Source: Candidatus Dormiibacterota bacterium (GTDB lineage Bacteria > Chloroflexota > Dormibacteria > Dormibacterales > Dormibacteraceae). Taken from it: a DNA stretch of 64,000 nucleotides. Positions 36,039 through 44,603 of this stretch are shown piece by piece. The notes beneath the pieces are model-generated. The model searched no databases. It was not told the origin of the DNA and was given only the letters and a program-made list of their open reading frames with translations. The translations under genes and the position numbers were made by a program. The stretch is from positions 1 to 64,000 of the forward strand of contig JAMXLM010000005.1 in the NCBI GenBank assembly GCA_024280995.1. The letters are read 5' to 3'. The number at the start of each line of letters is the position of its first letter. Within the stretch, counting starts at the first letter, position 1.

Positions 36039-38432
36039 TTGGCGAAAGCGGTTCGCAGCTCGAAATTCACGCTCTCCGCCGAAGCTGTCATCGCCGACTA
36101 CCGGCTTGCGTACTCGAGCCGCCGCGCCAGCGTGATCGGCCGGGCTGAGGTGCTGCGGGGCAACGCCACCTTCGGGATCTTCGGCGACGGCAAGGAGATC
36201 GCGAACATCGCCATGGCGAAAGCCTTCAGGCCGGGCGACTGGCGAGCGGGCTACTACCGCGACCAGACCTTCATGTGGGCGACTCGCATGTCGAACGTGC
36301 GCGAGTTCTTTGCCCAGCTCTACGGCAACGCGAGCATCGAAGACGAGCCCGCCTCGGGCGGCCGGCAGATGGGCAACCACTTCGCCACGCGCTTCCTCGA
36401 TGACAGCGGCGCGTTCCTGCGCAGCGTCGACATGCCTAACTCGAGCGCCGACGTCTCAAACGTGGCCGGCTGGATGCCGCGGCTGGTCGGGCTCGCGTAC
36501 GCCTCGAAGCTGTACCGGGTGAACCCGCAGCTCAAGGAGGCGCAGGACGGCTTCTCGCGCAACGGCGACGAGGTGGCGTTCGGGACGATAGGCGACGCGG
36601 CGACGTCCGAGGGCCTCTTCTGGGAGGCGATCAACGCCGCCGGCGTGCTCCAGGTGCCGATGGCGATGTCGGTGTGGGACGACGGCTACGGCATATCGGT
36701 CCCGATCGCCGCGGAGACGACGAAGTCGTCGATCTCCGACGTGCTGCGCGGCTTCAGCCCGGACGATCGGGCCGGCATCGACATCTACGTCACCCGCGGA
36801 TGGGATTACCCGACGCTCGTCGAGACGTACGCGACCGCAATCGAAAAGGTCAGGCGCGAGCAGAAGCCGGCGCTCATCCACGTGACCGAGATGACCCAGC
36901 CGCAGGGCCACTCCACGAGCGGCAGTCATGAGCGTTACAAGTCGAAGGAACGACTTCGCTTCGAGAGCGAGTACGACTGCGTCGCGCGGATGCGCGACTG
37001 GATCATCGAGTTCGGCATCGCGAGCGAGTCGCAGATCGAGGGCTGGGAGGCGGCGGACAAGGAGGCGGTCGAGGCCGCGCGCGACCTGGCATGGGAGGCG
37101 TTTCAGTCTCCGCTCCGAGCAGAGCGCGATCGCGCCGTGACCATCCTGCGCCGGGTCGACATGCCGGAGGTCGCGGAGATCACGAACACGCTCGACGAGG
37201 CGCCCAAGGTGACGCGGTCGCTCATCCTGTCGAGCGCCACCCGGGCACTCCACCGTTTGCGAGGCATCGAGTCGCCGGCCCGGTCCGAGCTGGCGAAGTA
37301 CGTGGCCGAGTACCGGCGCGAGAACGTCGACCGCTACAACTCTTTCCTGTATTCCCGCTCGGCGCAGTCGCCACTGGCGGTGCCCGTCGTGCCGGCCGCT
37401 TACTCCGAGAAGTCGCCGACCGTGGACGGCCGCCAGGTGCTCGTCCGCAACTTCGACGCCAACTTCGCCCGCGACCCGCGGATATTCGTCATCGGCGAGG
37501 ACGTGGGCAAGCTCGGCGACGTGAACCTTGTCTTCGAGGGCTTGCAGGCGAAGTACGGCGACCTGCGGCTCACCGACACCGGGATCCGCGAGGCGACCAT
37601 CCTGGGCCAGGCGATCGGCGCGGCGATGCGCGGCTTGCGGCCGATCTGCGACATCCAGTACCTCGACTATTTCCTCTACGCGCTGGAGACGGCATCCGAC
37701 GACCTGGCGACGCTTCACTGGCGGACGGTCGGCGGGCAGAAGGCTCCGGTCGTCGTCCGCACCAAGGGGCACCGGCTGGTCGGCATCTGGCACTCCGGCT
37801 CGCCGATGTCGGTCTTGCTCGGCGCGATGCGCGGCGTCTACGTCTGCGTGCCTCGGAACATGACCCAGGCGGCGGGCTTCTACAACACGCTGTTCCAGGG
37901 TGACAACCCGGGGATCGTGATCGAGGTGTTGAACGGATACCGCTTGAAGGAGCGGGTGCCGGACAACATCGGATCGTTCACCGTGCCGCTGGGAGTTCCG
38001 GAGGTGCTCCGCTCAGGGACCGATGCGACGGTGGTGACGTACGGCGCGTGCTGCGCCATCGCGCTCGACGCGGCCGCGACGCTCGACGAGCTTGGCGTCT
38101 CGTGCGAGGTCATCGACGTGCAGACGCTGAACCCGTTCGACGTCGGCGGGACGCTGGTCCGCTCGCTGGAGAAGACCCACGCGCTGATCTGTGTCGACGA
38201 GGACGTTCCGGGAGGCGCGTCGGCCTTCATGCTCCAGCAGATCCTCGAGGCGCAGCAGGGCTGGTGGCAGCTGGACGCGGCGCCGCGGACGTTGGCCGCA
38301 TCGCCCAACCGGCCGGCTTACGGGCCCGACGGCGACTACTTCACCAAGCCGAACCGGGAGAGCATCGTCGAGGCGGTGTACGAGGTCGTGCGCGAACGCC
38401 AGCCGTGGCGCTTCCCGCCCCTCGACTCCTGA
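36039..38432 (+). CDS. fused E1 alpha/beta 2-oxoacid dehydrogenase component (TPP-dependent)
   Basis: 797 aa, TTG start; N-half GYYRDQTFMWATRMSN...GDAATSEGLFWEAINAAGVLQVPM..VWDDGYGISVP; C-half VLVRNFDANFARDPRIFVIGEDVGKLGDVNLVFEGLQAKYG...RLTDTGIREATILGQAIGAAMRGLRPICDIQYLDYF. Confidence 0.88.
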   Translation: MAKAVRSSKFTLSAEAVIADYRLAYSSRRASVIGRAEVLRGNATFGIFGDGKEIANIAMAKAFRPGDWRAGYYRDQTFMWATRMSNVREFFAQLYGNASIEDEPASGGRQMGNHFATRFLDDSGAFLRSVDMPNSSADVSNVAGWMPRLVGLAYASKLYRVNPQLKEAQDGFSRNGDEVAFGTIGDAATSEGLFWEAINAAGVLQVPMAMSVWDDGYGISVPIAAETTKSSISDVLRGFSPDDRAGIDIYVTRGWDYPTLVETYATAIEKVRREQKPALIHVTEMTQPQGHSTSGSHERYKSKERLRFESEYDCVARMRDWIIEFGIASESQIEGWEAADKEAVEAARDLAWEAFQSPLRAERDRAVTILRRVDMPEVAEITNTLDEAPKVTRSLILSSATRALHRLRGIESPARSELAKYVAEYRRENVDRYNSFLYSRSAQSPLAVPVVPAAYSEKSPTVDGRQVLVRNFDANFARDPRIFVIGEDVGKLGDVNLVFEGLQAKYGDLRLTDTGIREATILGQAIGAAMRGLRPICDIQYLDYFLYALETASDDLATLHWRTVGGQKAPVVVRTKGHRLVGIWHSGSPMSVLLGAMRGVYVCVPRNMTQAAGFYNTLFQGDNPGIVIEVLNGYRLKERVPDNIGSFTVPLGVPEVLRSGTDATVVTYGACCAIALDAAATLDELGVSCEVIDVQTLNPFDVGGTLVRSLEKTHALICVDEDVPGGASAFMLQQILEAQQGWWQLDAAPRTLAASPNRPAYGPDGDYFTKPNRESIVEAVYEVVRERQPWRFPPLDS

Positions 38433-38501
38433 CCGCCGCCGGTAACGTTTCGGAATCTCGCCCAGGGCCGGCGATTTTCCGGGAAACCGAAGTGACCACC
38501 C

Positions 38502-40295
38502 CTACATCGGGTCGCCCGGCAGGTACTCCGCGACCGCCAGCGCCGGCGCCCGGTTCAGAAGCTTCACTCCTTCGAGCAAGTAGCCGATCCAGGAGAGCGC
38601 CGGGACGGGCGCGGCCAGCGGCGCCACGTACCGGCGTGCGCCTCTTGGCTCGCGCAGTGGAACGGATGAAGAAAGCCGGGCGAGGTCACGCGCCTTCTTG
38701 AGGCCGGTGTCGAGACCGCCCAGCTCGTCCACGAGCTTCCGCTCCACCGCTTGACGGCCCGTCCACACCTTGCCCTGGGCGATCTGATCGAGCTCTCCGC
38801 GCGGCATCTTCCGCGCCGCCGCCACCACGTCCAGGAATCCCGAGTAGAGGCGGCCGATCTCACGACGCAGGAGCTCACGCTCCTCCTCTGAATACGGCCG
38901 CTCGTCGGTGTTCATCGTCGAGTGCTTCCCGACGGCGATGGTCTCCCGGTTGACGGAGAGCATGTTGAACAGCTGCCCGGTCACGATCTTGCCGCCGAGA
39001 ACGCCGATCGACCCGGTCAGTGTTCCGGGCCGGGCGACGACCCACGCGCCAGGCATCGCCACGTCATACCCTCCAGACGCCGCGACCGAGCCCATGACCA
39101 CGACCAGCGGCTTGCGGGCCGCGACGACGGCAAGGGCATGCCGCATCGCCTCGCTCGCCGTCGACGAACCGCCGCGCGAGTCCACGAACAGCACGACCGC
39201 GGCCGCCCGTCGGTCGGACGCCACCTGGCGCGCCAGCTGGACGACGGTCAGGTCGCCTGCTCGCTCGTCACCCAGCAGCGGCACGTTGACCGGGGGCCGA
39301 ACCGGCGACCGGCCCGAGCGACCGTCGAGGATGGTGCCTTCGATCCTGATCAGGGCGACGTACTTGCCGGCTCGCAGCTTCGGCGCGGGCACGCGCATCT
39401 TTCGTGCCGCCCGCTCCCAGCTTGCAACCTCGCCACCGAGACGGGCGGGCAGGTCCTCCTCCGTCAGAACCCCGTCGACGACGTGCTTTGCGACCGCGAC
39501 GTCATCGCCGTAGGGAGCGGCGTCGATCAGATCCCGCGCACCGGCGCCGTCCAGCCTTCGACCTTCCGCGACGGCGCCCGCCAGGTCTGAGTACAGCGAG
39601 TCGAGCACCCATGTGACCTGCTCGCGGTACTCGGGTGTCATACCCGTCTTGGTCAGCGGATCCGCGGCCGACTTGTAGGGCGAGACCTGGATGAAGTCTG
39701 CGCTCAGGCCGACGCGCGCGAGGCCGTCGGCGAGGAAGGCGGCGGTGTTCCCAAAGCCAAGACCCTCGACCATGCCGGCGGGCATGAGCAGGATCTCGTC
39801 GCACGCGCACGCCAGGTAATAGGTCGCGGTCGTGTATGAGGTCGCCCAGGCAACGACGCGCTTGCCCGACGAGCGGAGATCCTGGACAAGCTCGCGGAGG
39901 TCCTGCAGCAATGCCATCGAGGTGTCGAACCGCCGCAGGTGCAGGACGACTCCCTTGATGCGCGAGTCCTTGCGTATGGCTTCGAAGCGCTCGCCGAGCT
40001 CCCGGACGCTGACGCGCGGCCGACCGGCGAACGGGCGCTGCCAGAACGGGCGCGGAGGATCAGGCAGGGCGGGCAGCGCGTCCTCGAGGACGAAGACCAC
40101 GTACGGCGGCGGCTTGCCGATCGAGCGCCGGATGCTCGAGACCAGCCACCACAGCCACCGGAATGGGTAGAGAAGCAACCCGTTCGCCAGTCTACGGGCC
40201 GAAAGCGTGGAGGGAACCTTGCCAGGTTCCTCTACGTCGGGGCGCGATGCCCGATCAGTAAAGCGTGTCGCGGCCGGGCAGAGCCCGGCCGCCAA
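38502..40295 (-). CDS. sppA: S49-family signal peptide peptidase SppA-type protease
   Basis: Two S49-like halves: IKGVVLHLRRFDTSMALLQDLRELVQDLRSSGKRVVAWA.. VSPYKSAADPLTKTGMTPEYREQ and VVLFVDSRGGSSTASEAMRHAL..VVVMGSVAASGGYDVAMPG. True start probably downstream of 40270 because the ORF start overlaps a terminator hairpin. Confidence 0.8.
   Translation of the reverse strand: MAAGLCPAATRFTDRASRPDVEEPGKVPSTLSARRLANGLLLYPFRWLWWLVSSIRRSIGKPPPYVVFVLEDALPALPDPPRPFWQRPFAGRPRVSVRELGERFEAIRKDSRIKGVVLHLRRFDTSMALLQDLRELVQDLRSSGKRVVAWATSYTTATYYLACACDEILLMPAGMVEGLGFGNTAAFLADGLARVGLSADFIQVSPYKSAADPLTKTGMTPEYREQVTWVLDSLYSDLAGAVAEGRRLDGAGARDLIDAAPYGDDVAVAKHVVDGVLTEEDLPARLGGEVASWERAARKMRVPAPKLRAGKYVALIRIEGTILDGRSGRSPVRPPVNVPLLGDERAGDLTVVQLARQVASDRRAAAVVLFVDSRGGSSTASEAMRHALAVVAARKPLVVVMGSVAASGGYDVAMPGAWVVARPGTLTGSIGVLGGKIVTGQLFNMLSVNRETIAVGKHSTMNTDERPYSEEERELLRREIGRLYSGFLDVVAAARKMPRGELDQIAQGKVWTGRQAVERKLVDELGGLDTGLKKARDLARLSSSVPLREPRGARRYVAPLAAPVPALSWIGYLLEGVKLLNRAPALAVAEYLPGDPM
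40270..40292 (-). terminator. hairpin downstream of the isocitrate lyase gene
   Basis: GCGGCCGGGC (40270-40279) - aga - GCCCGGCCGC (40283-40292), perfect 10-bp arms. Confidence 0.5.
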
Positions 40296-40309
40296 TGCCT
40301 TGCAGTTGA

Positions 40310-41437
40310 CTAGACGACCTTCGACACCTCCAGGCGCTCATCGTGGTCCATGCTCAAGCGCTGGGCGCCGTACTGGCTCCCCACCTGGTGGTGGTACGGC
40401 ACGCCGGTGTACAGGTGGTGCGAGCGCGTCGGGACGTCGGCGCCGGCCGCCCATTCCCTGCGCTGCAGCTCCATGTAACCCTCTTCCTTGTTGACCTTCA
40501 GGTCGTTGAGGAGCGTGGACATTCCGAAGCCCGCCGCATGCTGCATCGCGAGCGTGATGAAGATGAACCCCACGCCCAGGAGTCCGAGCTCGTCCCACGT
40601 GATCGGGTCCTTCTCGTTGAACCACTTGAAGGACGATGAGTAATTGAAGGCGAAGCGAGCCTTGGGGAATCGCTTGCGGATCTCACTGCAGAAGGTCTCG
40701 GTGGGCTCGCGCTCGGCGGTTGGAAACTCGCACCACAGAAGGTCGGGCACGCCGCTGTCGAGGTAGCGCAGCCCACGGTCGATCGCAAGCCCGAGGCCGC
40801 GCTTCGACTCCGGCGCCTCGGTCGCCGAAACACCGTCGGTGCGGGCGATGATGACGAAGTCCTCGTGGCCGAGGTCGTCGGCGGTGGCGCGCATCATGCG
40901 CAGCTTGCCGATGAACTCGTCGGCGGAGATCAGCGCCTTGCCGGCGATGTGGCCGCAGCGCTTGGGTGTCACCTGGTCCTCGAGGTGCGCCGCCGCGATG
41001 CCGGCGTTGACGTAGAGCTCGGTCGTGCGCTGGACGTTGAACATGTTGCCGTAGCCGGCGTCCATGTCGACGACCACCGGCGGGATCTCGAGATGGATCG
41101 GCGCGACCTTCTTCTCGGGGTCGCCCGTCGCCATCGTCAGCTGGAACTTGCGCAGCCCGCTCACGGTGCGTCGCGCGCCGTCCGCGATCTCCACGGACGA
41201 GTAGAGGTCCATGTCGGTCGTGCCGAGGTGGCCGATAGCGAACGAGTAGCCGCTGAAGTACACGGCGTCGAAGCCGTGATACATGAGCAGCTGTGCGCCC
41301 ATAGGGTCGTAGACCCCCGGCGCAAAGACGTAGGGCTTCGCCGCGAGCAACCGGCGCAATCGTTTGCTCGGCGGCTCGTTGCGGGACGCGGGCACTTTAA
41401 ACCCCTCCGGGAGGAGGGGCGTGCTCATCAGCTCCAT
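40310..41437 (-). CDS. aceA: isocitrate lyase / PEP mutase family protein, probably isocitrate lyase
   Basis: YVFAPGVYDPMGAQLLMYHGFDAVYFSGYSFA ... VDMDAGYGNMFNVQRTTELYVNAGIAAAHLEDQVTPKRCGHIAGKALI; KRCGH signature. Confidence 0.8.
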   Translation of the reverse strand: MELMSTPLLPEGFKVPASRNEPPSKRLRRLLAAKPYVFAPGVYDPMGAQLLMYHGFDAVYFSGYSFAIGHLGTTDMDLYSSVEIADGARRTVSGLRKFQLTMATGDPEKKVAPIHLEIPPVVVDMDAGYGNMFNVQRTTELYVNAGIAAAHLEDQVTPKRCGHIAGKALISADEFIGKLRMMRATADDLGHEDFVIIARTDGVSATEAPESKRGLGLAIDRGLRYLDSGVPDLLWCEFPTAEREPTETFCSEIRKRFPKARFAFNYSSSFKWFNEKDPITWDELGLLGVGFIFITLAMQHAAGFGMSTLLNDLKVNKEEGYMELQRREWAAGADVPTRSHHLYTGVPYHHQVGSQYGAQRLSMDHDERLEVSKVV

Positions 41438-41644
41438 GCCGGGCCTCCTATTCGTTTTCGTGGTCGCAGTTGCAGGGTTCCGGGCACTCGCACTCGTGAA
41501 CTGTGCTCTCGGGGTCTCGCTCTTGCGATTGGATTTCTCTATCCATGTCGAAGAAACTATCAAGGAAGCCGATGTACGTCCAATCAATTGATCTGATGAA
41601 GGCCATCGGAAGAATCGATGCGGACAACGACCCCGCGAAGCGTT

Positions 41645-42565
41645 CTAGCGGGCTTCGAGCAGCTCCAGGAAGGCGGCCACGATTCCGCCCGGTTCGCCCG
41701 CGTCGCGGCGACGGAAGGCGACGATCGTGTTCTGCATCGGCGGCGCGTCATGCATCTTCACCACCCGCAGCGTCTTGCCGTCGACCTCTCGGGCGACGGC
41801 GGTGCCGGGGAGCAGGGCCACGCCGAGTCCGCGCTCGACCATCTTCTTGGCCGCCTCGATGGAGTCGAGCTCCATCAGCCCACGCAGGCTGACGCCGGCC
41901 GAGAGAAATGCGGCCTGCGTGATCTCGTAGTAGCTCGACGTGCGGTCGAACATGATCAGCTTCTGGCCGGCGACCTCGGCCATCGCAACCCCCGTGCGTT
42001 TGGTGAAGGGATGCTCCGGCGCGCACACCAGGACCAGGTCCTCAGTGTGGAACGGGCGAAGCTCGAGGTCGGGGTGGCGGATGGCGCGGCCGAGGCCCAG
42101 CTGGACCTCGTCCCGAAGCACGAGGTCGACGACATTCTCGGAGTGGCCGGTCCGTACCGAGACTTCGACCCTGGGATGGGCGGCGACGAACTTCTCGAGC
42201 AGCTCCGGTAAGACGTATGTGCTGACCGCGGGCGCGGCCGCGATCATCAGGTGGCCGGCGGAGGCGTTCAGCACCTGGCCCAACGCTTCCCTACCGTCGC
42301 TCAGCGCCCGCAGCGCGCGCTCCGCGAACGGCACCCAGGCGCGGCCGGCATCGGTCAGGCGCATGCCGTGCGGTGTGCGCAGGAACAGCGGCGTTCCCAG
42401 CTCTCGTTCGAGCCCGTGCAGGCGCGCGGTCAGGGTCGGCTGGGTGATGAAAAGAGCTTCGGCGGCCCGGCTGACGCTGCCCCTCCGAGCGACCTCGAGG
42501 AACCCCTCGACCTGGACCAGCTGGATCCCGCTCGGCTTCCCGTTACGGGTTTCTTCTATGGCCAC
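41645..42565 (-). CDS. LysR-family transcriptional regulator
   Basis: VEGFLEVARRGSVSRAAEALFITQPTLTARLHGLERELGTPLFLRTPHGMRLTDAG; LysR substrate-binding domain follows. Confidence 0.92.
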   Translation of the reverse strand: MAIEETRNGKPSGIQLVQVEGFLEVARRGSVSRAAEALFITQPTLTARLHGLERELGTPLFLRTPHGMRLTDAGRAWVPFAERALRALSDGREALGQVLNASAGHLMIAAAPAVSTYVLPELLEKFVAAHPRVEVSVRTGHSENVVDLVLRDEVQLGLGRAIRHPDLELRPFHTEDLVLVCAPEHPFTKRTGVAMAEVAGQKLIMFDRTSSYYEITQAAFLSAGVSLRGLMELDSIEAAKKMVERGLGVALLPGTAVAREVDGKTLRVVKMHDAPPMQNTIVAFRRRDAGEPGGIVAAFLELLEAR

Positions 42566-42744
42566 CGTCCGAAGCTACAAATCTTATCTATAGGACGAAC
42601 GGTATGAGCCGCCTTGTCCGACGCATGTAGCCGAGATAGAGCTCCGACATGCACCACAGGTAAAAGACCGTCCAGAAGATGACGATCGTGGCCAGGCTGT
42701 GGTCAGGCGCGAAGAAGAAGACCTGGGGCTGCAAGGCCTCCTCG

Positions 42745-42942
42745 CTACTGGTTCGTGCGGCGGAGCAGCACTCGCGCGGCGGCGATCGCCACCGCCCAGA
42801 CCGGCACCATCGTGATCACGAACGGTCGAATGGTGTCACTCGCCGAGTTCGAGACCTGGTCGAAGGCATGAAACACGGCGACGGTGCCGTACAGGAGAAA
42901 CAGGAGCGCGACTCCAAGCCAGGCGACGGTCGGCCATCTCAT
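42745..42942 (-). CDS. small two-TM membrane protein
   Basis: MRWPTVAWLGVALLFLLYGTVAVFHAFDQVSNSASDTIRPFVITMVPVWAVAIAAARVLLRRTNQ (65 aa), divergent from the LLM gene; the longer ORF to 44070 is antisense to that gene. Confidence 0.5.
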   Translation of the reverse strand: MRWPTVAWLGVALLFLLYGTVAVFHAFDQVSNSASDTIRPFVITMVPVWAVAIAAARVLLRRTNQ

Positions 42943-42984
42943 TGCGAATGGAATCTTAGACCGGGCGCTCGTATTGTCCCTTTC

Positions 42985-43944
42985 ATGGCTGCATTCTTCG
43001 GCTTCCACATGCCGAATTACACGTATCCCGGGATCGCCGACGACAAGCTCTTCGACCAGGTCGTCGCGCAGGCGCGGGCGGCCGAAGCCGCGGGCTTCGA
43101 CCTCGTCACGGTGATGGACCACTTCTATCAAATTCGCGGCGTCGGACCGGAGACCAACGCGATGCTCGAGGCGTACACGACGCTGGCCGGCATCGCATCG
43201 CACACGTCGCGAGTCAAGGTCGGAACGCTCGTCACGGGCGTGACCTACCGCAACCCGGCACTGCTCGCCAAGCAGGTGACGACGCTCGACGTAATCTCGA
43301 AGGGACGCGCCGTGCTCGGCATCGGCGCCGCCTGGAACGAGGACGAGCACGTCGGTTACGGCTTTGAGTTTCCGCCCATCGCCAGGCGCATGGACCGGCT
43401 CGACGAGGCGGTGACGATCGCCAAGCTCATGTTCACCGAAGAGCGGCCATCGTTCGAGGGCAAGTTCTTCCGCATCGATCGCGCGCTCAACGTGCCCCGG
43501 CCGATCCAGAAGGGCGGGCCGAAGATCATGGTGGGCGGCGGCGGCGAGAAGCGCACGCTGCGCATCCTCGCCAAGCACGGCGACATCGGCCACTGGTTCG
43601 GCGGGCCGGTCGAGGAGCTGAAGCGAAAGCGCGGAGTCTTCGAAGAGCACTGCGCCGCGGTCGGGCGCAACCCGGCGGACGTGATGATCATCCTGGGTGT
43701 CGGCCTCGTGCTGGCCGAGAACGACGCGATGGCGAAGGCGATGATGAACGCGATCCCCGCGGAGCGAAGGCCGATGATCCGGATCGTTTCCTCGATCGAC
43801 GAGGCGGCCACCTACCTGCGTCCATATCTCGACGCGGGATTTGGCGGCTTCACCTTCAACAACCCGACGCTGCCGACCATCGAGGCGATCGGCCACGCCG
43901 GAGAGCTGATCAAGGCGCTGCGAGGTAGCTCGGTCCCGGCCTAG
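42985..43944 (+). CDS. LLM-class (F420-dependent-like) flavin oxidoreductase
   Basis: MAAFFGFHMPNYTYPG..FDLVTVMDHFYQ ... TLVTGVTYRNPALLAKQVTTLDVISKGRAVLGIGAAWNEDEH. Confidence 0.88.
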   Translation: MAAFFGFHMPNYTYPGIADDKLFDQVVAQARAAEAAGFDLVTVMDHFYQIRGVGPETNAMLEAYTTLAGIASHTSRVKVGTLVTGVTYRNPALLAKQVTTLDVISKGRAVLGIGAAWNEDEHVGYGFEFPPIARRMDRLDEAVTIAKLMFTEERPSFEGKFFRIDRALNVPRPIQKGGPKIMVGGGGEKRTLRILAKHGDIGHWFGGPVEELKRKRGVFEEHCAAVGRNPADVMIILGVGLVLAENDAMAKAMMNAIPAERRPMIRIVSSIDEAATYLRPYLDAGFGGFTFNNPTLPTIEAIGHAGELIKALRGSSVPA

Positions 43945-43974
43945 AGGCGCGACCCAGGGCTCCTGGGCGCGCCT
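43945..43974. terminator. hairpin between convergent genes
   Basis: AGGCGCGaCCCAGG (43945-43958) / CCTGGGCGCGCCT (43962-43974), one bulged base, between convergent stops. Confidence 0.55.
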
Positions 43975-44603
43975 CAGCTCTTGAAGATCTTTTCGCCCGC
44001 GCGCACCTCGACCTGGAGGTGATTCTCGGGCGGCGCGAGCGGGCACGCCCAGCGCGGGCTGTACGCGCACGACGCGTTGTACGCGTAGTTGAAATCGATC
44101 ACGACCTCCGTCGAACCCGGGGTGACTTCGAGCACGAGCCCGTCGGTGTCTTTGGCCGTATCGAAGAGATAGCGCCCGCCGCCGTACGTGCCGTGGCCTG
44201 ACGTGCGGTCGCGAAACGGGACGAACAGCCCGCCCGCGTACTGGACGAGGCTGAGGATCGTCAGCCTGCAGTCCTGTCCGTGGAGCTCGAACTCGAGGAT
44301 TCCGGCCCGCCGGTAGCGCACGGCGCCGTCCTCGCCGCCGGTGTCGATGGTCAGCTCGGTGCCGTCACCCGGTGCCACCCGCGCGGGGACGCGATACGCG
44401 GGGTCGGCGTCGAAGTAGTGCAATCCGGCAAAGGAATCGCGGTCGTCAGGCTCGATCGGCGATTGCGGGTGCGTTCGAAAGAGCTCGTCGCGGCCGCGGC
44501 GGAACCTCTCGAGCGCGTCGGGTCCGTCGATCCGAAACAGGTCGCCGACGCGCCGGCGCCAGTCGACGAGGTCGAGGTACGACTGCGGGTCAGTGTCCGT
44601 CAA
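43974..44603 (-). CDS. DUF1684-family protein
   Basis: LTDTDPQSYLDLVDWRRRVGDLFR ... GLHYFDADPAYRVPARV ... FVPFRDRTSGHGTYGGGRYLFDT ... VVIDFNYAYNASCAYSPRWACPLAPPENHLQVEVRAGEK; TTG start at 44603. Confidence 0.8.
   Translation of the reverse strand: MTDTDPQSYLDLVDWRRRVGDLFRIDGPDALERFRRGRDELFRTHPQSPIEPDDRDSFAGLHYFDADPAYRVPARVAPGDGTELTIDTGGEDGAVRYRRAGILEFELHGQDCRLTILSLVQYAGGLFVPFRDRTSGHGTYGGGRYLFDTAKDTDGLVLEVTPGSTEVVIDFNYAYNASCAYSPRWACPLAPPENHLQVEVRAGEKIFKS

Noticed and set aside
36456-37793. 445-aa minus-strand ORF opposite the E1 gene
   Set aside because: Antisense shadow of a recognised enzyme.
40213-40230. GGAACCT-tgcc-AGGTTCC hairpin near the sppA start as a specific regulatory site
   Set aside because: Could be a second part of the isocitrate lyase terminator region or coding; no independent support.
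41403-41420. CCCCTCC-ggga-GGAGGGG palindrome near the isocitrate lyase start
   Set aside because: Lies inside codons for LLPEG near the N-terminus; likely a coding coincidence.
42745-44070. 441-aa minus-strand ORF opposite the LLM oxidoreductase
   Set aside because: Only the last 65 aa (42745-42942) look protein-like and lie outside the sense gene; the rest is antisense.
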